DNA from: Toxonevra muliebris
Lineage: Eukaryota; Arthropoda; Insecta; Diptera; Pallopteridae
NCBI GenBank assembly: GCA_963691655.1
Contig: OY829326.1
Location: 75,881,235-75,945,234, forward strand
Length of the DNA stretch: 64,000 bases
Direction of reading: 5' to 3'
This document shows, piece after piece, positions 23,250-34,460 of this stretch (within the stretch, counting starts at the first letter, position 1; each line of letters starts with the position of its first letter). The position numbers were made by a program, and so were the translations under genes. The notes under the pieces are model-generated. The model saw only the letters and a list, made by a program, of their open reading frames with translations. It was not told the DNA's origin and made no database searches.

Positions 23250-24505
23250 TTCCCTTTTGTACTCAGTATTTTTATTCGTAAAATTTTGCATCATAACCAC
23301 TCTGTGTAAGCGAAGACAACTTTAAAACTTTCATCAAATAAATTTTCATATTTAACAAAAATAAATAAGGGTAATTCCAGCAAGTTTCAACTAAAATTGT
23401 TTTAGACACATCCTTCGATTTCGATAATTTTTTGTAACCCGGTAGAGATTTAGGATTTAAGAATATGGATAGTTCACACCCACTTCGATATCTCGAAGTC
23501 CTGACATCTGACCTCAAATTAAACACAATTTTTGCTCGCCGCATATTTATTCTGCATAGATACTATTTACATTTCCTGCACAATTGTTCAATTGTTTACA
23601 TCATTCGTACATTATCTACATCACAATGTAGATTAAAGCACAACGCTGTCTACTAACTTATATTTTCACTCTAAGGCTTCACATTTTAATATTCTGATGG
23701 TTAATGGCCTTGTAAAGTGCGTCAAATGTATCGCCTTTGGTTTAAATTTCTTCCTTGTTCATGCCTTCCTTCCCCTTTGCTATGATCGCTGCTTATAAAA
23801 TGTAATAAAAAACACGCTTGCCGATGCCATTCTCGTGGCAAAGCGTTGTATGAAATGGGAAGGATGAAAATCTTGGGTGTTATTTGTTCATATGAACACA
23901 TGCAAATAAATTTATGCATTTTCAGAGCAGAAGGAATCAAGTGCAAGTGTCGCGCAACAAATTGATGAAATTTAAGACGTGCTACTTGCACCGAGAGCAG
24001 CAAGAGTAACCAACAGAGAGCAATGAAAATACAGTGGCAATGTCCAAACGAGTGTTTGGATGCACAAATTTATTAGGTGTCGCTTTCTAGTGTCGCGTAT
24101 GCACGTACATTTGTATGTATTTCCTTTAATGCACTTCCAGCTACGGCTGAATTTACATAATTTTTGAGCAGTGATTTCATAAATTTTTTTGTTTTTGCAT
24201 TTTACTTGCACCATATTGTGATTTGATTTTAGGCTTGGGCTTGAACTTTCAGTTTAGACTCTTTTATGTTTTGAATATTGAGATTCTTCCTGTACTTACG
24301 TTGGCCAAAAATACAATTTTCTGATGTTATAGAAAAAGTTGCGACTTTGCCCGAAATTATTAGAATGTTCTGTAGCATCTACGTAGATAGTCCGACCAGA
24401 AAATCAGGACATTCCTTTATCAAACTTCCTTAACTACTCTAGTCATTGTCTCCAGCCCTTAGATTGGCCTGGACAGCACGATTTAAGTAAAGGCAAGTCG
24501 ATAAA
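23250..24505. other. No gene seen
   Basis: No supported exon or element. Minus-strand open stretches (23272-23544, 23722-24003) carry no recognisable motif. Confidence 0.5.
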
Positions 24506-24507
24506 TT

Positions 24508-24790
24508 GTTGGAGCAGACAAAAGAAGTATTCAAGAATACAGCACTCAGACAAGTTTTACGTCCATTGTACTATATCCTGTGTTCCCTTTTGTTATTCTT
24601 TAAATCTACCAGATTTATTAATAAATCTTAGCAGATCCTGCGGTGTTAGAGAGCTCAGGTTTTCGTCTCCCAAAACTCCAGTACCAAATATGCTTACTCT
24701 GATCTGGCAGAAAGCGGGGCAGACACTAAGAAAGTGGTCCGCCGTCTATTCACATTCTTCCTCTAAACCACAGGAAATAGAAATAAGAAA
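24508..24790 (-). mobile_element. I/LOA-like retrotransposon, 3' end (copy 2)
   Basis: Nearly identical to 38224-38500. Both start with GTTGGAxCAGACAAAAGAAG and run through the C-terminal codons (LLRFINKSGRF-type end) into the Cys/His region. Because it is 5'-truncated to less than 300 bp, it fits a target-primed insertion that stopped early. Confidence 0.85.
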
Positions 24791-25350
24791 AACATTTAAT
24801 CTACCACGTAAATATTTTTTTTAAGTCGAGTATAAAGTTGTAACTTTTTTTGGAGTTTTTGGTTCGTAATTACGCCTCCTTTACATACAAATAAAACTTC
24901 AAGAATAAAAAATTTATAAATGCGGATAAGTTTATTTATCAAAGAATATACATATCCAAGAAAATCTATAAACTCAGTTTGTTTGTATTGTGCCTACAAC
25001 TTATTTAACCATATCCGGAGCAAAAGCTTTCAAGACTATAAGAAATAGAAATAAAGAAAATAAAACTATGTATGTGGGGCAAAGGAAGCGTAAGAATTTA
25101 AAAATAGGCTTTTATTGAATTTCAACCATTATTTCAATTAAATAAGTATTTACTAATTGAAGCGGGATACTCCTGACTTGGGTTTAGGTATAGCATTCCG
25201 GCTTATTACAATTATTTCTTCATCCACATCATTATTTACCTCGATGCTTTCAGATATCGATAGCTTAGCTTTAATAAAAATATTATGCAACACAATGCAT
25301 GTGAAAATGGTGTCATTGACCATGATTGTAGAAGAAACCCGCTATCACAT
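24791..25350. other. No gene seen
   Basis: AT-rich sequence up to the left end of the nested element cluster. The open frame 25157-25360 contains no domain, though FTSMLSDIDSLALIKILCNT looks loosely like part of a transposon nuclease. Confidence 0.4.
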
Positions 25351-26097
25351 AGTAACGTAAATGAGGGTAATTCGGATCGATGTATATAACTCGAATCGAT
25401 TTTGTTTTGCTAATAATTTTTCTTTGGTATTTTTCAAAATTACGTCCTTTTTTCGAAACGAACGAGAATTATTTCCCCTTTCTAATGGTATGCAATACTT
25501 TTTTCAATTATTTCAAATTAATCAGCTGTGAGCGAAGAAACAAAGAGTGAGCGTATTTTCATACAAAGCCCTAGCAAATAATATAAGAAACCCACAAATT
25601 TTATAACAATAATTCTCTACCCACGAGCGATAACATCTTAAGTCTATTTTTCTTCTTTTTTTTTTTGATGAGAGCAAAAATCCTGAAAAAATTAAAATTT
25701 CAAAAATTCGCGGGTTAATTAAAGATAGGTAGAATCGGTATTAAATTCCCATTTTTACGTGTTACACAATGGAAATTCGTAGGGCAATTAATACTCGAAG
25801 AAGTCCGCGCAATTTGAAATTTAGGGACTTAAGATATTATTTAAAATGAACAAAAGAAATAAAATTTTCCTTACGTAGCTTAAGATGGTATTAATAATTT
25901 TTTGTTTGAAATTTTGTATTCTTATGTCGACTTATGATGATTTGCAAATTCAGTTGGTAAAAATAAAACTTCATAAGATACTTTTAACAAAACGAAACAA
26001 TCAAAGTTTATTTTAGTCACAAACAAAATTAAATAGTTAAAAATTCAAATTCATATTAAATAGTGCAAAGAATTAAAGCAATTAAAAAGCTTTTAAA

Positions 26098-26309
26098 TAT
26101 CTTCTTCAAACTCGGAATCAGAAGTTAAGTCCGGGTGAATGTCCGGTTTAATGGATTTGGCAAATTTCTGTAAAACTCATGGTAACAGGGATCTATTAAG
26201 TCTAGCAAACTTAGAAGATCCTCTTTTTTTGCAGTGCTGATATTTGGTGGTTTCTCATAGCATCTTTTTAAATCGGCAATTGTAACTTTATTTATACCTC
26301 ATTTTTTAA
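26098..26309 (-). pseudogene. C-terminal tail of the interrupted protein, beyond the insertion
   Basis: In the same frame as the part at 27575-27924 it reads INKVTIADLKRCYEKPPNIS then KKEDLLSLLDLIDPCYHEFY. This Leu-rich segment is followed by YRNLP, then a one-base frame change, then an acidic end (PDIHPDLTSDSEFEEDI and a stop near 26098). One in-frame TGA lies near the junction. That the segment only makes sense when joined across the DD37E element is the main evidence for the order of insertions. Confidence 0.6.
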
Positions 26310-26311
26310 TA

Positions 26312-27572
26312 AGGAGTGAGATCGAAAAAATCTTAACATATATAAAATTCAATAATTTTTAAACGGTTGATAATATTTTACAAATTACAGAAAAATATAA
26401 CTTTTATGGTTCTAACCACTATTTATGAACTCATGGACCTTTTTTGGTAAGCCTTCCATCAGAGATTTGATAGTTGCTTCAGACACCTTTTTGGAACAAT
26501 TTGCCCATCTCCTTTTAAAATCTTCGATATTTTTAGCCACCTTTTTTGTTCTCTTTAAGTTTCTTTTCACAAGAGCCCAATATCTCTCCACTGGTCTTAG
26601 CTCCGGACAATTTGGAGGATTGGCCTCTCTTGGTACAAAAACTATGTTATTACTTTGGTACCACTCCAGAGCTTTCTTGCCGTAGTGACATGATGCCAAA
26701 TCGGGCCAAAAATATGTGGACACGTTGTGCTCTCTTATGAAAGGAAGAAGTCTTTTTTCAAACATTCTTTGATGTATCTTTCGGTATTCATAGAGCCCAC
26801 TGTAACAAATAACTTGTTTCTTTTGCCGCAACTGCATATAGCTTGCCATACTAGGAATTTTTTAGGAAATTTTGTCTGCTTTTCGATTCTAAATTGTTCT
26901 TCGACATTTCTTCGAGCATCAGCAACATAAAAATTTTGACCCGGAAGCTGCGTAAAATCTGCCAGTACATACGTTTCGTCGTTCATTATACAACATGAAT
27001 AATTTTGTATGAAATTCGATTTTAATTTCCGAGCCCTACTTTTGGCGTCTCAATTTTTTGCAGCATTCCTGTCTGGAACTTTTCGGACTTTGTATGTTTT
27101 CAAACCTGCATTGGCTTTAACTTTTCGCACCAAATAGTCAGAGCACTGGGCTAACCGGGCAGCTTTTCTACCAGATGTGTTTGGAGATCTTTTCAATATG
27201 CTTTCTATTTTTTTGGCTTTCCCAATAGCATGTGGTCCTTGTTTTCTTCCCGAACCAGGTTTCCTATTGATGGTCAAATTCTCCTGAAACTGTTCAATAA
27301 CATTGGAAACAGTTTGACGGCAGACCTTCAATTTTTTGGCCAATTTTTTGTAGGACCAGCTTGGATTTTTTGAAAATTTTTAATAATTTTAAGACGCACT
27401 TCTTTTTCTTTACTCATTTTGATCAAACTCACAATAAACCAACATGTTTGTCTTTAAAAATAACAACTGATATATTTTTCAAATATAGCTAGATCAAAGA
27501 AGTTTTTAAATTTTACACCCAAAAAAAATTATTAGGTAAAACGTGTGTTGAGATTTTTTCAATCTCACTCCT
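26312..27572 (-). mobile_element. DD37E Tc1/mariner-type transposon with TIRs and TA duplication
   Basis: 1,261 bp, flanked by TA at 26310-26311 and 27573-27574. TIRs of 28 bp start AGGAGTGAGAT and match 25 of 28 bases. The minus-strand transposase is in three frames: a helix-turn-helix part (KLKVCRQTVSNVIEQF, 27050-27343); a part with the first catalytic Asp (MNDETYVLADFTQLPGQNFY, about 26927-26986); and a part with the second Asp (YFWPDLASCHYGKKALEWYQ) and the final Glu in CPELRPVERYWALVKRNLK (26412-26849). Counting from the second Asp to the Glu of RPVE gives 37 residues, the DD37E spacing known from mosquito elements. Frame breaks mean it is inactive, yet it is the best preserved element here. 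Confidence 0.9.
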
Positions 27573-27574
27573 TA

Positions 27575-27924
27575 TTTAACATTTTGAAAACTTCGTTTTC
27601 TTCTAATGAGTGTTTGTAGTATATAAGCCCAAATTCAAGATTCAATTTAAAATGTTCACCATTTGTATTTTCTTTTCGCCAAACAAATTTTGCTTTTAGC
27701 AAAAGAGAAAAATTTAAAAACTTAGCTCTAGTTATTTCTTTCACATCGAACGTGACTTTAGAGCCGACTGCTCTAATAAATTGGAACCAGTCACGTGGAT
27801 GGTGAATTTGTATACTTGTTCGTTTTTTTTTATGTTCAATTATAGAGTGATCTACATCGCACTTCATGTGAGTATGTCCAGGCTCGAGGAATTTGTGATC
27901 AATAGCTTCAAACATTCTTGCAAG
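27575..27924 (-). pseudogene. C-terminal region of the interrupted transposon's protein
   Basis: It reads FLEPGHTHMKCDVDHSIIE then HHPRDWFQFIRAVG and EFGLIYYKHSLEENEVFKML. FLEPGHTHMxCDxxHxxIE is the strongly conserved motif of the family. It is joined to the N-terminal part by a deletion and is itself cut by the DD37E element at the codon after KML. Excising that element together with one TA copy continues the same frame into 26309-26098 (next entry). Confidence 0.65.
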
Positions 27925-28420
27925 TCAAATGTGACAACTTTGTGTGAAGAATCATTCCTAGCCAATTTTTTTCTTCAATATGTATTAAACTACTTAGGAA
28001 GCAAAGTCTTGAATTATGACTTCCAAGACTCCAGTAGCTTTTAAAAGTGTCTTCCCGTTTTTCGTATGTGATTTTAGTGCAACACTTTTTCCGGCAGCTT
28101 TGTAGTCTTTCTACTTTTTTCCCCCTTACTTTATTACCTTTCAATGTAACATATTCTTTTCCTGCATTTCTTTTTTGTTTTCTTGGAAAGGCATTTTTCT
28201 TTTTATCATTATTCTGAATATCATCAGCTATAACATTATCCCTACTTTTGTATATCTCCTGCGTTTCATAAATGCAGTTGTTAGTGCTTGAGCAGCTGGA
28301 TGGATTGTAATCTAGATCTGCGCAAGAGTCATCCAAATCCTCGTCTAATATAAATTGCATTTCTCGTGGGAAATCAAATCCCTTATCTTCTTCCATTAAC
28401 ATTTTGTAAACGAAGGACAT
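27908..28420 (-). CDS. N-terminal part of the interrupted transposon's protein
   Basis: It starts at ATG 28420-28418 and is open for 170 codons. It has an acidic N-terminus (MQFILDEDLDDSCADLD) and a Lys-rich middle (NDKKKNAFPRKQKRNAGKEY). A Cys-containing stretch follows (RLQSCRKKCCTKITYEKRED), then FKSYWSLGSHNSRLCFLSSL. This layout of acidic head, KxR(G/N)KxV motif, CRxKC and then F..YW..G is shared by a multicopy, transposon-like protein family in insect genomes. The central part that should follow is deleted near 27925, so the copy is not functional. Confidence 0.6.
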   Translation of the reverse strand: MSFVYKMLMEEDKGFDFPREMQFILDEDLDDSCADLDYNPSSCSSTNNCIYETQEIYKSRDNVIADDIQNNDKKKNAFPRKQKRNAGKEYVTLKGNKVRGKKVERLQSCRKKCCTKITYEKREDTFKSYWSLGSHNSRLCFLSSLIHIEEKNWLGMILHTKLSHLTCKNV

Positions 28421-29803
28421 CTGAATAAAATAATTTTAACGCAGTAATTAGTGGATTCTTAATAACGCCAAAAACGCATTTTTCCTTTAGAGTAAATTTA
28501 TTTGTTCATTTAAATATAGTTTCTTATAGTTTTTTTTTTTTTTTTAATAAATGTTCTCTATATGAAAATTTGTATTATAAGAAACTCTGTCTTCTTTGAT
28601 AGAAAGTTCTGCCCTTCGACAAAAATATTTAATTGATTAAAACAAAGTAAAGTTATTTTATTGTCCTTTTATTCTACCTAGTATTAATCAATAATAAAGG
28701 TGATTAAATAGAGCACTTTATGATATGAAAAATATCTTAAGTCTGCCACTGCATTTGAAAAAATATTTTATCTATACTTAAGTATGCAAAACAGTACATT
28801 TTTAATGTCAAAAAATATCGTGTGTAGACTTAAGATGATGAGCCTTTTTAAGTTTTGAATATTTTTCAAAGAAAATTTTTATGAAATTCAACTTAAGTCG
28901 ACATAGGTATACAATCAAAAAATTAATTCCATTTAAAAAAATATCTTACATTGAAATTGATTGAATCTTATGATTTCTAGAGACTGATTTATAGCTTAAG
29001 TGAACTTAAGATTTTATAACAAATGTACAATAAAACAAATGTGGACATAAGATATTATTATTTTTCAAATACCACAGAACCAAGTGTAGTAGCTAAGTGC
29101 AGATAAGACAGAATTGAAGATATCTTTACTGCAAATTTATTGCAATAAAAAAATGAATTTTCACTTAAGTCGACTTAAGATGTTATTGCTCGCGGGTAGA
29201 GAATTACTTTTGTGCTGGTAAGTATATTTATATGGGGTTTTATCACTAAAAAACATACTAAGAAAAAAATTGACTTTTAAAATCGATCCGAACTTCCAGC
29301 ATGCGTTTTTTCTACTTGCATAAAATTCGGATCTATGATCCGATCTACCAGCAAATGTGGTGTTTGGATAATTACTAAATTTAGAAAAACTATATAGTTT
29401 TCATTAATGAAAGTTTTTTAGAGGTAATTCGAATTGACCCTTTGTTTAGAGAGTTTTTGTGGAATTTGAGTTCAAAGTTTAAGTAAGCTTGAAAAATATT
29501 TTGAATTTTAGTCAAAAATTTTGCATTTTAAAATCAAAAAATATTTTTTTTTTTATTAAAATATTAATTAAAATTAATAGCGTTTCTTAGAGTTATACCA
29601 ATTCTGAAACTAACTAGTAATTTTTAGTCAAATCCAATATGAAATATATTTTTAAAAACTGTTTGTATTATTTTTATTCCAAACCACATTTTATTTTTTG
29701 ATTATGCCAATTTAAAATTAAATCAGAAATTTCTTAGAATGATTCGAAGAAATGATTTTTTATATATTTCATTGTACACACGGCACACGGGCGTGGCCAC
29801 CGA

Positions 29804-29966
29804 CTAGCGGATCCAGAGATTTACCTTAAGGGCGTTAACATTTGTTCATCCCTTTTAAATTTTTTTTATTTGTGGCCAACGGGCGGTTAGGGTGGAGTTG
29901 GGAGGAAGATCAGGGGTATTTAACCCCAAATCCTTTCCCCTTTCCTACGCCCCTTAGATCCGCTAT
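29804..29966. mobile_element. Small foldback/MITE-like repeat (candidate)
   Basis: AGCGGATCCAGAG...TAAGGGCGT at the left and AGCGGATCTAAGGGGCGT (reverse complement of the right end, ending at 29966) form imperfect inverted ends about 160 bp apart. The sequence is notably richer in G+C than its surroundings. No target duplication can be seen. Confidence 0.4.
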
Positions 29967-30639
29967 TGCTCCTACGTAAGATTGCACAGTCCCATACTTT
30001 TATTTTTAATATATTCGCATCTATCGCCCAGCCAGAGCCTCTTCTAATTTTGATACGCCCATGAGTAGGCCCATAATTAAGAATTAGTTCGGTGTGGAAC
30101 AAGTAAGTCTCCATATCAAATTTTATTAATTTCGTTCGAATTTTATAGCCCACAACTTGACATACACACAATTGCATCTCTACACCAAATTTCACTCAGA
30201 TCGGACAAACGGTATATGATTACATAAGGAAAATACATAGATTTCGACATTTTTTTTACCTATATATTTTCCTTAAACACCAGATTTATCTTTTGCATCT
30301 TAATTAACCTCAAATTAAAGATGATTTGCTATAAATTTTGCTGATCCGAATTACATACATCATCGATGTGAATTACATGCACACTCAATTTTTCGATCCG
30401 AATTACATGCAATCCATTTTTTTCGAAGTGATGTTACCTAAGTTACTACCTAAGTAACTATTAAAAAAAAAGTGATGTTTGCTTTTTTTTGGTAGTTAAC
30501 AACTTTAAAAGAAGAAGAAATATGCTTTAATTTTGTATAAAAACATTTTTTTTTCGTAAATCTGTAATCCTTATTTTTAGCATTTAAAGTTTCCGTTGGA
30601 AAAATGGATCAGAATTACCTACACTTACGTAAGCTAGAA

Positions 30640-31630
30640 ATTGCATTCTCCATTTAAGTATTTATCTCTAAAATATTTTTATGATTCTGAACAACGCCAT
30701 ATGTAAGTATCGTGAGATATGCCTGGAAACTTGGCATTAGCGTATCTTATCAAATGTTTTGCATTACAAATTAGTAGCAAATTGATTGAGTATCTTCCTT
30801 AGCATTAAAATGAAGTTAGTTTCTTTAAATCTTACCAAAATTACAAATAATACCTTTGCTACAGTATCTATTAAACACTTTCAACATCGCCTTTAAATGC
30901 CACAATCTTAATATGGCCGCCATCCATTAGTCCTAAAATGCCCGGAAAGACGAACACTTCATAGAACTCGGCCTTTGTAACTACTTATTCGGCTCCACTG
31001 GAAAAAGTCATGTATGTGCTTTTGACCTGGTTTAAGATGTCCGCGACCTCTTCAACACAACGAATACGGAATTTTGAAATATGAAAGCGAAGAAGTTATA
31101 TGCAAAGGTACGTTGATAATTTCCCGTAGCGAAGAAACGGAATGCAGAAAGAAAGAATAGCTGCGAATTCTGATGGGATTGGTTGTCTCCTCGAATTAGG
31201 GTAGACAGATTTTTTAACAGCGAAATCAGCACATTCGACGTTGGAAATCAGTGCAAATCAGTACAGCTTTTAATTCTTTTTATTAGTAATTTCAATGATA
31301 TATAGTGATATAAACGATCCTGTGTAAATCGCAAGAAAAAAACTCTCCAGTTTCACATTTGTTAAGCTCTAACATTATTCGCATAAATGACATATAAATA
31401 CTTTTTGCTGTTTTGTACAATTTAAAGAAATTATAAGGTAGTAAATAGTTCTAACCACTTTTGTACATAATACATAATTGCAATTTTAATTTTGACTTCT
31501 TCATCTTTCTGGTTACCTCTTTAATTATATTAGTTGAGAATTCCAAAAGATTGGAAAACCATGTTGAAAATGTGATATCAACGATCCCACTGAATGTTTC
31601 AATTGGTCTGCAACGATCGATGCAAATAAT
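30640..31630. other. No gene seen
   Basis: AT-rich DNA without recognised features. The opposed frames at 31451-31685 are mirror shadows of each other. Confidence 0.5.
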
Positions 31631-31637
31631 TTTGGTA

Positions 31638-31990
31638 CAGTCAAACCTGTCAATTGAGTCTCTCTGTAAATGGGACACCTCCTAATAGAACCGCACAATT
31701 AATTAGTTTTTGGATTCAAAAGAAATTCCCCTTGCTATTTGGACAACCAAATCAAATCGTGTCATAGACCGCGTTTTTGACAGTATTTTTAGTGCCACAG
31801 AACCTTTTTAAAATTGAAGTGATTAATGCCGCCGAAAGATGTTTGTCTCGTAGGAAATGGGCGAAAATCTTTGAAATAAGCAAAAGTCAAGTTCAAAGAA
31901 TTTTGCCAACAAAACAAAAAAAATCAAAAAAAAAAAAAAAAAAAATTTTCATCCAAGAACATTTATGTACGAAGCCTGATCTGACCCGAA
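31638..31990 (+). mobile_element. pogo/Tigger-type transposon 5' fragment
   Basis: TA followed by CAGTCAAACCTGTC (31638-31651) resembles the TIR of pogo/Tigger elements, and 170 bp downstream a frame reads KIEVINAAERCLSRRKWAKI then FEISKSQVQRIL. This is the N-terminal CENP-B-type helix-turn-helix of these transposases. After a poly-A run (31918-31943) the frame soon ends and no right TIR was found, so the copy is truncated. Confidence 0.65.
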
Positions 31991-32779
31991 AAAAAATGTT
32001 ATAGATTCGGGATCAGCGGATACTATTTTGCAATTGTAAAATGTTATTGCTCAAGCATTAAATATTTCCAATTTTACAGTTTTTAACTCGAAAATCTCAA
32101 AATTTCGAAATATTCAAAACCGTTTTGGAACCTGAAAATATTATCTGATTTCAAAACTTGTTTTGCCCTTGAGTAAAAACTTTTCTGTGCTGTATGTCAC
32201 AACCCACTATTTCACTGTTTCAATCCCACCCACGTTTTTCCTATAGTATGACATTGATTGTGCCCCGTACCTGGGGCACTTTTGACAAAATGGGTTTTTG
32301 GGAAAAAGTAAAAAAAAAAATAGTCATGTAGTTTTTATAAAAATATAGTTTTTTCGAGGTTTGATCTAGAAAAATAAATGTTTTAAAAACAGTAACATCT
32401 TTTAAAATTTACCAATCATTTTCGGAATAACAGGCTTTTGAAAATTAAGTGTCAAAGGTACCCCACTTTACCCTACTTTCATCAACATCGTTGCAATCTA
32501 TATACCTGTAAAAAATGATAACAAATTTTTGTACCTTTTGATAGTTCGTATTTTGGAAACAAATTTAAAGTGGGATGAAACAATTTTTTTTTTTTATGTT
32601 AGAACTATTTTCACGATTGGCATCGTTTAAGAGAACAACAAGCTCAATCGAAGGATAGTATTTATCTTCAGGGATGAAGTATGGCTCAGTTGCAGATAAT
32701 GATAGGGTTGACGAATGGTCAACAAAGACTAAGTCCAATGTTTTGCCATTCTTATTTGATATAAGCCCGGATCGGATAT

Positions 32780-32990
32780 GAGGTCTAGGTTAGGTTAGGT
32801 TGGAGTGGCTGTCGAGAGACACACTTAGGCCTGAACGGCCCATTGTGATACCACATAGTTGGACCTACAGTTTAACGCCGATTCCGAACGGCGGTGTGGC
32901 AATTTTTTTATCGGCTTGGTGGTTTTGCCATTACCAACCAATGTGTGTACTTGTACACTATCTTATAATTCTCATACACTATAGGCTACG
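32780..32990 (-). repeat. Composite repeat: TTAGG-type run plus SINE body
   Basis: Three (T)TAGG-like units (32785-32803) precede a block GAGTGGCTGTCGAGAGACAC...CCCATTGTGATACCACA that recurs inverted at 34252-34312. The block at 32910-32985 (TTATCGGCTTGGTGGTTTTG and on to GTACACTATCTTATAA) is the body of the SINE whose tRNA-like head is preserved at 61.0 kb. Here the head is absent. Confidence 0.7.
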
Positions 32991-32999
32991 CTCGCAAAT

Positions 33000-33470
33000 A
33001 TTCAAAAAAACAAAGATGCGCGCGCATCCACAGTTCATCCAAAGTACTAAATTTTCAATTTCTTAAATATTGAATATCTCGAAAACCTTTTTTTTTAGGA
33101 AATCACTCAAGCTTTTTTTGTGTAGTATGTAATTTTTTGATATCTCTAACGATTAACCAGTTATTAGTAAAAAAGGCTTTTTTCACCAAAGGGAGGATTT
33201 TTGGGGGGGTCGCTCTGAACCCCAGGACGGACTTTTGTGGTTTTTGAATCTATCATACCCCCACTAACAATTACTGCAGAAAAATCTCAGTTTCGAATTT
33301 TTATGATGTAAATCTTTATAATGACTGGACTATAATAACCGAATGACAAATTTTATTGTGTTTTCTTTTCAACAGAAATTCTTGGCAGCTCGCTGCTGCT
33401 GCTGCTTTTTTATTCATTGAGCGATTTAGGACTTCCAAAACTTGTTAGAACGTTCAAGTTTAAATCTTTC
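33000..33470. other. No gene seen
   Basis: No coding sequence or element ends recognised between the SINE body and the foldback element. Confidence 0.5.
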
Positions 33471-33727
33471 AACTTATAGCGTTTTCTTTTCTTGACAAAA
33501 TGTTGCATTTTTTTGCCACGTGCGATGGCAACAATTTTTTAATGTTGCCCACAACTCCGCCAAAATGTTGCCTTTTTAGTGCAAGAAAAGAACATAAAAA
33601 TGCTACCCTGTCAGAATCAGCTAATTTGCAGGGCAACATTCTCACCCCGTCATTTAATTGAGTGCAAAAGTATTACATTTTTCCCCGCTCAGAAGGCAAC
33701 ATTTTTTAGAAAAAAACACAATACTCT

Positions 33728-34460
33728 CTGAATAGTGATGATTTGATACAAGTAAAAACTCGATACCTTTCATTCGATTCAAGTAATTTTTTTTACTCGA
33801 TGCTATAACATAAGCATTTTACTTGGTATCGGAAAAAAGGGTCAGTATCGGATACTCGATACTTTTGGTATACAATATTTAAAATTGTGGATCATTTTGC
33901 AATATTTTACAGCAATCAATAATATATTTTAAAATGCTACTGTTGAATTATTCAAAATATTTCAGTCCATATTGCAAAATTTAAATGTATGACAATATTG
34001 CAGTACAGTATTGAAGTTCTAGAAGATATTTCCGGCCATGCATGTAGAATATAGAAACCTTTTCATTAAAATAAAATATTTTTAACAAGCTTTAATCTGT
34101 TGATTAGTTTTCCTTCTATTATAAATTTTCTAGCGATTTGCTAAATTAAATTGACGTCATTTCTATATGATTCACGTGTTTCCAGCGGAAATATCTCAAA
34201 ACCATGATTTATTGGCGAAAAACTCGTGTTGAGTAGTGTAAACTGTAGGCTCAACCATGTTGTATCACAATGGACCGTTCTGGCCTGAATGTTTCCCTTG
34301 ACAACCACTTAAAAAAAGAGTAATTTGTCTCTTTAAACAAGTATACGATACAAGTACAAACTCGATACTTTTTTTTCGATATTTTCGGTAGCATCGATAC
34401 TTTTATTCGATACAAGTAATGAGTAAAAGTATCGATACTATGTGGGTATCGAATCAACAC
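33728..34460. mobile_element. GTATCGATAC-rich hAT-like MITE inside the foldback element (candidate)
   Basis: GTGATGATTTGATAC (33735-33749) and GTGTTGATTCGATAC (reverse complement of 34446-34460) form 15-bp imperfect ends. The interior is full of TCGATAC / GTATCGA motifs in both orientations. A 13-bp direct repeat, AACACAATACTCT, lies at 33715-33727 and 34456-34468 and may reflect the target duplication plus shared flank. Similar GATAC motifs are found near 55170-55215. Confidence 0.55.
34252..34312 (-). repeat. Inverted copy of the 32.8-kb repeat block
   Basis: The reverse complement gives GTGGTTGTCAAGGGAAACAT...CCATTGTGATACAACA, matching 32804-32866 with scattered changes. It sits within the foldback element. 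Confidence 0.65.

Larger units (their letters stand above)
25615..29201 (-). mobile_element. DNA transposon with 30-bp TIRs and CTTAAG-core subterminal repeats, interrupted
   Basis: TIRs start CTCTACCC and match 28 of 30 bases through CATCTTAAGTC (25615 rightward and 29201 leftward). Both are flanked by AATT (25611-25614 and 29202-29205), possibly a 4-bp target duplication, although AATT is itself a palindrome. At least eight copies of a GACTTAAGAT-type motif lie just inside both ends (25826, 25876, 28730, 28828, 28893, 28998, 29009 and 29162). A minus-strand protein frame is present (see next entries). Without the inserted DD37E element it would be about 2.3 kb. I do not recognise the superfamily with confidence; a 4-bp duplication would fit Sola-type elements. 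Confidence 0.75.
25355..30630. mobile_element. Outer element of a nested cluster (candidate)
   Basis: The left end ACGTAAATGAGGGTAATTC (from 25355) and the right end, reverse-complemented, ACGTAAGTGTAGGTAATTC (30630 inward) match at 22 of 27 positions, continuing into GATC. The motif GTAATTCGGATCGA is repeated inside in both orientations (near 25368, 29424, 30350, 30372, 30398 and 30607), as in elements with subterminal binding repeats. No coding sequence is assignable to this outer layer. The boundaries are less certain than those of the two inner elements. Confidence 0.5.

Noticed and set aside
32590..32770. Possible Tc1-like catalytic remnant (FRDEVWLS-like)
   Set aside because: Only a few residues fit and the rest has no support.
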